Shown piece after piece: positions 1 through 4,961 of a stretch of 5,576 nt of DNA. Each line of letters begins with the position of its first letter. The stretch's first letter is position 1. The stretch spans positions 1-5,576 of the forward strand of contig JAGGWA010000104.1 of assembly GCA_021157745.1 (NCBI GenBank), written 5' to 3'. Both the position numbers and the translations under genes were made by a program. This stretch comes from Thermoplasmata archaeon. GTDB lineage: Archaea > Thermoplasmatota > E2 > UBA202 > JdFR-43. Below the pieces are notes generated by a model. That model saw only the letters and a program-made list of their open reading frames with translations. It made no database searches and was not told the origin of the DNA.

Positions 1-239
1 TGAAATTGATGCCCATAACATTGATAATATTCATACCCATATTCACATGGATGTGGGAGTTTTTGTTGAAGCTTGCTGAAAAAGGTTATCATTATTATAT
101 CGATGTTCCATGGAAATTGCATGTTAGCCTTTTTACATCTCATGTTCTTCCAAACTGGATTTTGCTTTATAGCCTTCTTTCAATACCGTTAACGCAGATA
201 ATCCAATATTTGCTTAGATTAAAATGGTTAACGCAATAA
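1..239 (+). CDS. DUF106 / EMC3-TMCO1 family membrane protein (YidC-like insertase), C-terminal fragment
   Basis: The 5' end lies outside the window. The reading frame is open to base 1 and the first whole codon is AAA at 3-5, so the TTG/ATG at 6-11 is internal and not a start. About 78 residues are visible. They show a hydrophobic segment at the left edge (PITLIIFIPIFTWMWEFL), a polar loop with KLAEKGYHYY, and a final membrane segment (LPNWILLYSLLSIPLTQII) followed by a short basic tail. A loop ending in P-x-W before a last helix with SIPL-like residues is typical of the C-terminus of archaeal DUF106 proteins. These belong to the Oxa1/YidC/EMC3 superfamily and help insert proteins into the cytoplasmic membrane. 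The stop TAA (237-239) lies inside the next gene, cmk, giving a 16-bp overlap. DUF106 next to cmk is a known archaeal arrangement downstream of secY and adenylate kinase. The assignment depends as much on that context as on the short sequence. Confidence 0.72.
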   Translation, partial: KLMPITLIIFIPIFTWMWEFLLKLAEKGYHYYIDVPWKLHVSLFTSHVLPNWILLYSLLSIPLTQIIQYLLRLKWLTQ

Positions 240-754
240 CAATAAGCGGGCTGCCTGGAAGCGGAACAACAACTGTAGCGGAGCTTTTGCAAAAAAAACT
301 TGGATGGAAACACGTTAACATGGGAAAAATTTTTAGAGAGTTGGCGGAGGAGCACAGAATGAAGTTGCAGGAATTTGAGGAGTATTGTGAGGAGAATCCA
401 CAGATAGACAGAGAGATAGATAAAAAACAGGAAAAGATTTTGATGGAAGGCAACGTTATACTGGAAAGTCGTCTCGCAGGATGGATAGCCCATATCAAAA
501 AAATCCCTGCATTAAAAGTCTGGATCGATTGTGAGGAGGAAGAAAGGGTAAAAAGAATAATCAACAGGGAAGGTGGGGACTTCTTTGAAAAGAAGAGGGA
601 AATGAAAGAAAGAGAGGAAAGCGAGAAGAGAAGATATAAAAAATTTTATGGAATAGATCTGGACGATAAATCGATATACGATGTCATAATAGATTCAACC
701 AATCTAAAACCAGAGGAAATTGTAAAAAAAATACTGGATGAGCTTCAGAAATAG
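224..754 (+). CDS. cmk: Archaeal-type (d)CMP kinase
   Basis: This gene encodes a cytoplasmic cytidylate kinase that transfers the ATP gamma-phosphate to CMP or dCMP in pyrimidine nucleotide synthesis and salvage. The protein has 176 residues, the usual size for the short archaeal type. The phosphate-binding loop is GLPGSGTTT at residues 9-17. The Walker lysine position holds Thr15, which I recall as normal for archaeal Cmk (SGTTT). Then come VNMGKIFRELAEE (31-43), resembling the NMP-binding start, the ENPQIDREID segment (57-66), and ESRLAGW (81-87), close to the family motif EGRLAGW. The LID-like part (112-142) is rich in Arg, Lys and Glu, with NREGGDFFEKK and EESEKRRYKKFYGID. The ATG at 224 puts MVNAITISGLPG directly before the P-loop. 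No clear Shine-Dalgarno motif precedes it, so translation is probably coupled to DUF106, which it overlaps by 16 bp. The 3' end overlaps the 3' end of trm1 on the opposite strand by 10 bp. Confidence 0.93.
   Translation: MVNAITISGLPGSGTTTVAELLQKKLGWKHVNMGKIFRELAEEHRMKLQEFEEYCEENPQIDREIDKKQEKILMEGNVILESRLAGWIAHIKKIPALKVWIDCEEEERVKRIINREGGDFFEKKREMKEREESEKRRYKKFYGIDLDDKSIYDVIIDSTNLKPEEIVKKILDELQK
724..731 (-). terminator. Possible oligo-T terminator of the THEP1-trm1 operon
   Basis: Eight consecutive A on the + strand give a run of eight T on the - strand, starting 13 nt past the trm1 stop codon. Archaeal RNA polymerase often terminates at such T-runs without a hairpin. The run lies inside the 3' end of cmk, where it encodes Val-Lys-Lys, so a coding explanation also exists. 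Confidence 0.4.
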
Positions 755-1800
755 TTCTTTATCTCCTCATAGCCAGCATCCGTTTTAAAGCCATCTCCCG
801 CAAAATGCGTGCGCGCCGCCCTCCAGCCGCGCTGGCGGAGCTTTTCTATCAGGCTATGGAGGCGTGGTTGCTTTTTTGAAATTTCTTTTGCAATTCTGTG
901 GCTCTCGTAATATGGCGTTGCAATTTCATTCTCTTTAATGAATTTTTCAGCCAAACTTTTTATTTTTTTGTCTTCTTCCTTTGAAAGCATTTGGATAAAA
1001 TCATGCTCATGCAAATTTTTTATCCACAGGGGGCCAGCTAATTTTCCCGAGGGTGGCTTTTCGTATTCTTTAACTTTCCATCCATCATCCCAGTAAAACC
1101 ATCCTATGGCGGCGATATTCCTTTCAGCCTTTTTTGCTCCTTTTTCAACAACTCCATAAACTCTAAAATAATGTGCATAATGATAGGATAAAATTGGTTT
1201 GAATGAATAATCGAAGATGGATGCGATCCTCGCCACATATCCTAACAATATTCTCAATCCAATCTCTTTTGCCCCATGAAATTTTAAAGGGATGGCTCCA
1301 TATCTTTTAATGCATGCTTTTTTGAATACGCCGCTTAAAGTTGCAACATCCGTTGCTGATATCGATACAAAAGTTTTTTTTCTTGCCCCCTCAAATATGC
1401 ATGGAATATATTTTGCTGGGCTTCCATATGGATCGAGATCTATATAATCATATTTTCTTTGATTTAAAAGAGAGCAAAATTTTTCATTTGTAACATCTGC
1501 ATCTATTTCGTTCTCTCTTACATTTCTCAATATAATTTCATATGATTTTTTGTTTGAATCATTTATGTCCACGCTAACATTTCCTAACACTTTCTTTATC
1601 CTTATCCCCCTTATGCCAGTAGCTGCCATTCCATCCAGAAATTTTCTTGCTCCTCTCTCATATGCATACTCGCAAAAAATAATCTGGATACGCCTGTCGA
1701 GGCGCCATGTCGGATTGTAGAATCCAGCCAATTTTTTACCTGGTCCTTTTTGATTTCCCGTAGAAAAGGTGAATATTTTTATTCCGTCTTCTTCTATCAT
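745..1800 (-). CDS. trm1: tRNA (guanine(26)-N2)-dimethyltransferase Trm1
   Basis: Trm1 uses S-adenosylmethionine to methylate N2 of G26 in tRNA, at the hinge between D arm and anticodon arm. The 351-residue protein shows GFYNP at 26-30, the SAM-binding stretch LDGMAATGIRGIR at 55-67, and the acidic VSVDIND at 75-81. The catalytic-type YIDLDPYGSP lies at 119-128, followed by SATDVATLSG at 148-157. The late Rossmann-fold and tRNA-binding elements follow: GLRILLGYVARIAS (181-194), LSYHYAHYFRVYG (204-216), AGPLWIKNL (255-263) and the C-terminal RAARTHFAGDGFKTDAG (327-343). Two things differ from my memory of the family. The usual NRD after FYNP reads D35-R36-R37, keeping the Arg. The region 231-262 lacks the paired cysteines that form a zinc site in many Trm1 proteins. 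The start overlaps the stop of the THEP1 gene as ATGA, with GAGG four bases before it on the coding strand, so the two are probably translationally coupled. Confidence 0.94.
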   Translation of the reverse strand: MIEEDGIKIFTFSTGNQKGPGKKLAGFYNPTWRLDRRIQIIFCEYAYERGARKFLDGMAATGIRGIRIKKVLGNVSVDINDSNKKSYEIILRNVRENEIDADVTNEKFCSLLNQRKYDYIDLDPYGSPAKYIPCIFEGARKKTFVSISATDVATLSGVFKKACIKRYGAIPLKFHGAKEIGLRILLGYVARIASIFDYSFKPILSYHYAHYFRVYGVVEKGAKKAERNIAAIGWFYWDDGWKVKEYEKPPSGKLAGPLWIKNLHEHDFIQMLSKEEDKKIKSLAEKFIKENEIATPYYESHRIAKEISKKQPRLHSLIEKLRQRGWRAARTHFAGDGFKTDAGYEEIKNYF

Positions 1801-2342
1801 AAACCCTCTTTCAGTATTTTTTCTATCTTGTATGGCAATATGTTTCTATTCTTTGGAGTTATTTCAAAAATTCTAACATTATTTCTATTTCTTATATCCT
1901 GCAACAATGCATCGCGTGATTTTTTATACAATGTGAGCAAAACTGGCTTTTCACAATCGAGAGCATCCTTAACTATATCTCTGAATTTCCTGCTTTCAAG
2001 CTCCATCTTTCCAACCTCATCTATTACAACAATGTCGATAGTATCATCGTCAACAGCTTTTCTGATTGCGGGAATTCCAAATTCCTCCAAAACCTTCAAA
2101 TCAATCTTGTATTTTCCCACTCTATATGAGGAGTCCATGTTTATATGAGCAAATAATCTCTCTTCTTCAGTAAACCAATCAACTATTTTGAAGCCAACTC
2201 TTTTTTTATTTTCGATTATGCTCTTTGTTATCATTCCTCCAAATATGTAATCATTCTTTAGTCTTTCCATAACCCTTATCAAAACCTCGGTTTTTCCAAC
2301 GCCTGGCAGACCAGTTACGCCCACTTTTGGTATTATGTCCAT
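1797..2342 (-). CDS. THEP1-type nucleoside-triphosphatase (NTPase_1 family)
   Basis: This is a small P-loop NTPase of the THEP1 family, with 181 residues against the family's usual 170-190. It has the Walker A motif GLPGVGKT at 11-18, the family's signature GG-x-IT...KRVGFKIV (35-54, here GGMITKSI then RVGF), and a Walker B region VVIDEVGKMEL at 105-115 with Asp108 and Glu109 followed by the characteristic GKMEL. Family members hydrolyse ATP, GTP and other NTPs in vitro. Their cellular job is unsettled, with nucleotide phosphatase and nucleotide or nucleoside kinase roles both proposed. The ATG at 2342 starts MDIIPKVGVTG just before the P-loop and sits about 27 nt from a TATA-like box, which suggests a leaderless mRNA. 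The stop overlaps the trm1 start as ATGA. The family call is firm, and any specific link to tRNA modification is only inferred from the operon. Confidence 0.92.
   Translation of the reverse strand: MDIIPKVGVTGLPGVGKTEVLIRVMERLKNDYIFGGMITKSIIENKKRVGFKIVDWFTEEERLFAHINMDSSYRVGKYKIDLKVLEEFGIPAIRKAVDDDTIDIVVIDEVGKMELESRKFRDIVKDALDCEKPVLLTLYKKSRDALLQDIRNRNNVRIFEITPKNRNILPYKIEKILKEGL
1801..1808 (-). promoter_or_regulatory. Shine-Dalgarno-like site before trm1
   Basis: On the - strand the bases before the trm1 ATG read GAGGGTTT, giving a GAGG core four bases upstream of the start. It lies inside the last codons of the THEP1 gene. It fits internal initiation on a shared mRNA together with the ATGA overlap and supports the ATG at 1800 as the real start. 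It is short and could be chance. Confidence 0.35.
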
Positions 2343-2364
2343 TCTATTTATGTATAGCCAGACA

Positions 2365-2373
2365 CTTTAAAAA
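2365..2373 (-). promoter_or_regulatory. TATA-like box for the THEP1-trm1 operon
   Basis: The - strand reads TTTTTAAAG, centred about 27 nt upstream of the THEP1 ATG. In archaea transcription starts roughly 25-27 nt after the TATA centre, so the transcript would begin at or next to the start codon (leaderless). The presumed BRE side faces the promoter of the divergent HAD gene. The match to TTTATA is imperfect. Confidence 0.5.
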
Positions 2374-2379
2374 CCTGAC

Positions 2380-2389
2380 TTTTTATATG
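2380..2389 (+). promoter_or_regulatory. TATA box for the HAD-DUF1614 operon
   Basis: TTTTTATATG on the + strand contains a good archaeal TATA box (TTTATAT) centred about 24 nt before the GTG at 2409. This again predicts a leaderless mRNA. It lies only six bases from the box of the opposite operon, across the shared spacer CCTGAC at 2374-2379. Confidence 0.6.
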
Positions 2390-2408
2390 CAAGTTTTCCA
2401 TTCATATT

Positions 2409-3026
2409 GTGAAATTGATAGTCTTTGATATGGATGGGGTGCTAATAGAGGAAAGAAGCTCATGGCGCGTCATACACAATGAATTCAAAATAGACAATTC
2501 AGACATCCTGAAAGAATTGCATGAAGGAAAGCTAAGCCAGGAAGAATTCTTGAATAAGGAAATAGAGAAAATGCGAGAACACGGTTTGACCAAGAAGCAG
2601 ATAATGGAAGCGCTGGAAAGAGTTAGTTATATGAAAGGGCTGGATAGATGCCTTAATTTTATCAAAAATTGGAACTCAGCCATAATATCTGGCGGAATAA
2701 AATGTGTTGCAGATAAAATTGCAAGGAAAGGAATAAAATATGTTTATGCAAATGAGATAATATTCAAAGATGAAATCCCATGGAAAGGAAAGTTAAATGT
2801 CCCTTTCTTTAACAAAAAAGATGTTTTGGAAAAATTTTTAGATAATGTCGATGCAAGTTTTGTTATTGTTGTTGGCGATTCGAAATACGATGTGAGCATG
2901 TTTGATCTTTCTGATGTTGCCATAGCATTCAATCCAGGTGATGAAGTTATTGAACAAAAAGCCGATTTTGTTGTTAAAAGCAAGGATATGAATGATTTAA
3001 TTAAAATACTCAAAAGGTATTATTAA
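2409..3026 (+). CDS. HAD-IB hydrolase, archaeal phosphoserine-phosphatase-like
   Basis: This is a cytoplasmic HAD-superfamily phosphatase of 205 residues in which all four HAD motifs are visible. Motif I is FDMDGVL (6-12), with nucleophile Asp7 and acid/base Asp9. Motif II is IISGG (92-96), with Ser94. Motif III is a Lys at 136 or 137. Motif IV is VVGDSKYDVSMF (154-165), with Asp157 and Asp161 for magnesium. The helical C1 cap lies between motifs I and II and includes the SSW at 17-19 seen in archaeal PSPase-like proteins. The GD-x3-D-x2-MF ending groups it with SerB-like HAD-IB enzymes. The substrate cannot be read from sequence, and phosphoserine is one option among other small phosphomonoesters. 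The GTG start is preferred because it opens directly onto MKLIVFDMDG, no in-frame ATG lies upstream, and it sits at the expected distance from the TATA box. The next gene follows after one base, so the two are surely cotranscribed. Confidence 0.88.
   Translation: MKLIVFDMDGVLIEERSSWRVIHNEFKIDNSDILKELHEGKLSQEEFLNKEIEKMREHGLTKKQIMEALERVSYMKGLDRCLNFIKNWNSAIISGGIKCVADKIARKGIKYVYANEIIFKDEIPWKGKLNVPFFNKKDVLEKFLDNVDASFVIVVGDSKYDVSMFDLSDVAIAFNPGDEVIEQKADFVVKSKDMNDLIKILKRYY
3012..3018 (+). promoter_or_regulatory. Weak Shine-Dalgarno-like site before the DUF1614 gene
   Basis: AAAAGGT ends 9 nt before the ATG at 3028, inside the last codons of the HAD gene. A partial match to the anti-Shine-Dalgarno sequence would suit an internal gene of an operon whose first gene is leaderless. 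With only AGGT matching, this is weak. Confidence 0.3.
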
Positions 3027-3027
3027 T

Positions 3028-3642
3028 ATGCTCAGCTTATCGGAATTGGCAATATTTCTCATCGCCGCCATTCTTTTCTATGCCTTTTATTCATTGATTA
3101 AAAAAGCTTTTGAGGAAGTGGGTTTTAATAGCTGGGAGTCAAGCACGATAGTTTTTGGAAGCATAATCCTTGGAATGGTTGAGATTCCTCTTTTCAGATA
3201 TAATGGATGGATCGTCGGAATAAATATAGGCGGTGCCCTGCTCCCAATAATTTTGAGCATCTACCTTATGATTAAAAACAAGGTTTTCTTCCGTGTTGTT
3301 TTGGGAATAGCTATAGTATCTTATATAACCTATAATTACACTTACGTTAGCAATAGAGGCATAGTTAGCCCTTTTCCTTTGTGGCTTCTTCCTCCCATAG
3401 CGGCGAGCATGTACTCCGTTATGGTTGCGATAAAAAACAAAAGAAAGGCAGCATCGATAGCATATTCAAGTGGAACAATGGGCGCTCTTATTGGAGCAGA
3501 TATATTTCATTTAAGGGAGCTACTCGCCATGCATCCCAAGCCTAATACAATGGCTGTTATAGGAGGGGCTTCCATTCTCGATATGGTTTTTCTGACAGGT
3601 GTAATAGCTGTTATAGTCGATGCATTGTTGTATGAAAGTTGA
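3028..3642 (+). CDS. DUF1614 family polytopic membrane protein
   Basis: This is an integral membrane protein of 204 residues with about six or seven hydrophobic segments, roughly 5-23, 38-56, 62-82, 87-106, 114-135, 142-158 and 176-200. The DUF1614 character is seen in three conserved patches. The first is GINIGGALLPIILSIYL at 64-80. The second is AYSSGTMGALIGADIFHL at 145-162, with the conserved Gly-Ala-Asp and His in or near the membrane. The third is IGGASILDMVFLTG at 178-191, with a second buried Asp. The charged positions Asp158, His161 and Asp185 within otherwise hydrophobic stretches could form a transport or catalytic centre, but this is inference and the family has no established function that I know of. 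The ATG lies one base after the HAD stop, implying translational coupling. Partnership with a soluble phosphatase hints at handling of a phosphorylated or membrane-linked substrate, without proof. Confidence 0.8.
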   Translation: MLSLSELAIFLIAAILFYAFYSLIKKAFEEVGFNSWESSTIVFGSIILGMVEIPLFRYNGWIVGINIGGALLPIILSIYLMIKNKVFFRVVLGIAIVSYITYNYTYVSNRGIVSPFPLWLLPPIAASMYSVMVAIKNKRKAASIAYSSGTMGALIGADIFHLRELLAMHPKPNTMAVIGGASILDMVFLTGVIAVIVDALLYES

Positions 3643-3644
3643 CA

Positions 3645-3659
3645 AAGAAAAGTTTATAA
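3645..3659 (+). promoter_or_regulatory. BRE/TATA promoter of the beta-helix protein gene
   Basis: The A-rich BRE-like AAGAAAAG (3645-3652) is followed immediately by TTTATAA (3653-3659). The TATA centre is 25 nt before the ATG at 3681, so a leaderless transcript is predicted. This is the best archaeal promoter in the window. It begins only three bases after the DUF1614 stop codon. Confidence 0.68.
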
Positions 3660-3670
3660 GTCGTAGCTGG

Positions 3671-3680
3671 TATTTTTTAT
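3671..3680 (+). terminator. Possible T-run terminator of the HAD-DUF1614 operon
   Basis: TATTTTTTAT contains six T, 31-36 nt after the DUF1614 stop, and could release the upstream transcript. It lies between the TATA box and the start of the next gene, where T-rich DNA is common anyway, so the call is weak. Confidence 0.25.
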
Positions 3681-4928
3681 ATGCACAAAAATACGGCTTT
3701 ATCCATTTTCCTACTCTTGGTGTGTTGTAATTTGGTTTATACTGGTATATGTAAGCCAGTCCAAGATGGCAAAATTTTATATGTTGGTGGCTCGGGCGAG
3801 GGCAATTATAGTAAAATACAGGACGCAATCAATGATGCTGAAGATGGATATACAATTATTGTTTACAACGGAACCTATTACGAAAACATAATCATTGATA
3901 AAAGTATAAATTTATTGGGAAGAGATAGAAACAATACGATAATAGATGCCAATTACAGAGGGGATGTTGTAAGAATTAAAAAGGATAATGTGAAAATATC
4001 TGGTTTCACAATAAGGAATAGTGAGAAAAATTTTGAAAAGGCTGGAATAGTTATACAGAATGCAGATTATGTCATTATTGAAAACAATATAATAGAGAAT
4101 AACGGGGATCAAGGAATAAAAATATTTTTCTCAAATTATGATACAATAAAAAATAATATCATTTCTAATAATGTTTATTATGGCATCTATATGTATAACT
4201 CCATTGGAAACATCATTGTCAACAATTCATTTATCAATGATGGTTTAGTGATAAGAGAAGGAAGCTATATGTATTTTGTCCATAAGATAGAAAATAACAG
4301 AGTAAATGGAAAACCGTTATATTACTATGTAAATGAAAACAATCTTTCCATTCCACGCGACGCTGGACAAATCATTCTGGTTAATTGTAGCTACATGCGG
4401 ATAGATAATTTTTCCATATCAAATACTAGCATTGGCATCGAAATTGCATATTCATCTTTTATCCAGCTTTTTAACAATAACTTCAGCCACAACAACTTGA
4501 ATGGAATCCGCCTATATTATTCAGAGAATAACAAAATATTTACCAATATTTTGAGTAAGAATGGATGGGGCGGTCTGTCTCTGTGGTATTCAGATAACAA
4601 CAGTATCTTTGACAATATAATAGGCAATAATTTATATGACGACGTTGAGATACTCTTCTCAAGTAATAAAAATAAAATATACAGCAATACAATTAAGAAT
4701 AGTCCATATGGAATTGGCATACGTGATTCAAATGGCAACATGATTCACTGGAACAATATATATAATCATGAAAAATATGGGATGATTGCTCAGAATTCAA
4801 GAGTAAATGCAAGGTGGAATTGGTGGGGTTCCTCTTTTGGGATAATTTTCGGAGACAAAATTGCAACCCAAAATGGCAGAATATATTTCTTCCCGTGGCT
4901 TCCTTTCCCAAATCCATTTGCGCAGTAA
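3681..4928 (+). CDS. Secreted NosD-like right-handed parallel beta-helix (PbH1) protein
   Basis: The 415-residue protein begins with a Sec-type signal peptide: a Lys at position 3, then a hydrophobic core at 6-22, with cleavage probably near 22-25. A short opening block (32-90) carries SKIQDAINDAEDG and YNGTYYENIIIDKSINLLG, the usual entry to archaeal NosD/CASH domains. From about 104 to 375, N-rich turns recur every 20-25 residues (ENNIIENN, KNNIISNN, NNSFIN, NNNFSHNN, TNILSKN, DNIIGNN, SNTIKN), each with a G-I-x-hydrophobic strand, as expected for stacked helix rungs. The helix is interrupted at 208-240 by NGKPLYYYVNEN and GQIILVNCS, a module seen in related archaeal proteins. It closes with NARWNWWGS (376-384) and a hydrophobic cap ending FPWLPFPNP. 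About ten N-x-S/T sequons suggest glycosylation. Such folds often bind or cut polysaccharide, but no catalytic residues can be assigned. No C-terminal membrane anchor is visible. The gene has its own promoter and faces a C25 peptidase gene. Confidence 0.87.
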   Translation: MHKNTALSIFLLLVCCNLVYTGICKPVQDGKILYVGGSGEGNYSKIQDAINDAEDGYTIIVYNGTYYENIIIDKSINLLGRDRNNTIIDANYRGDVVRIKKDNVKISGFTIRNSEKNFEKAGIVIQNADYVIIENNIIENNGDQGIKIFFSNYDTIKNNIISNNVYYGIYMYNSIGNIIVNNSFINDGLVIREGSYMYFVHKIENNRVNGKPLYYYVNENNLSIPRDAGQIILVNCSYMRIDNFSISNTSIGIEIAYSSFIQLFNNNFSHNNLNGIRLYYSENNKIFTNILSKNGWGGLSLWYSDNNSIFDNIIGNNLYDDVEILFSSNKNKIYSNTIKNSPYGIGIRDSNGNMIHWNNIYNHEKYGMIAQNSRVNARWNWWGSSFGIIFGDKIATQNGRIYFFPWLPFPNPFAQ

Positions 4929-4944
4929 ATTTTAGGCATTGCTT

Positions 4945-4961
4945 TATGAAGCCGATTCATA
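4945..4961. repeat. Short inverted repeat at the convergent gene junction
   Basis: TATGAA and TTCATA flank the five bases GCCGA, a perfect 6-bp stem with a 5-nt loop. It begins 16 bases after the beta-helix gene stop and covers the stop codon of the C25 peptidase gene. The stem is AT-rich and no T-run follows on either strand, so a terminator role is uncertain and chance is possible. Confidence 0.3.

Noticed and set aside
6..239. A stand-alone 77-residue small membrane protein starting at TTG or ATG near the left edge.
   Set aside because: The frame is open to the first base and the content matches the C-terminus of DUF106 proteins beside cmk, so it is a truncated gene and not a small one.
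248..274. Missing Walker lysine in the cmk P-loop (SGTTT), suggesting a dead kinase.
   Set aside because: As I recall, archaeal cytidylate kinases commonly read SGTTT or TGTTT here, and the remaining motifs are intact.
167..564. Reading frames on the - strand opposite DUF106 and cmk.
   Set aside because: They overlap two well-supported + strand genes and their translations are Ser/Phe/Leu-rich without motifs, as expected for antisense shadows.
1750..2148. A 132-codon + strand frame opposite the trm1/THEP1 junction.
   Set aside because: It is antisense to two recognised genes, its translation is low-complexity Ser/Phe/Ile, and no promoter supports it.
3520..3828. A - strand frame across the DUF1614 end and beta-helix start.
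   Set aside because: It would cover a strong + strand promoter and a signal-peptide coding start, and its translation has no family features.
4050..4760. Recurrent AATAATA/AACAATA-like DNA as a possible DNA repeat or CRISPR array.
   Set aside because: The recurrence comes from Asn/Ile codons of beta-helix rungs. Units are not identical in sequence or spacing and no spacers are present.
3912..4917. Several - strand frames opposite the beta-helix gene.
   Set aside because: They are complementary shadows of AT-rich, N/I-rich repeats, with no motifs and no start context.
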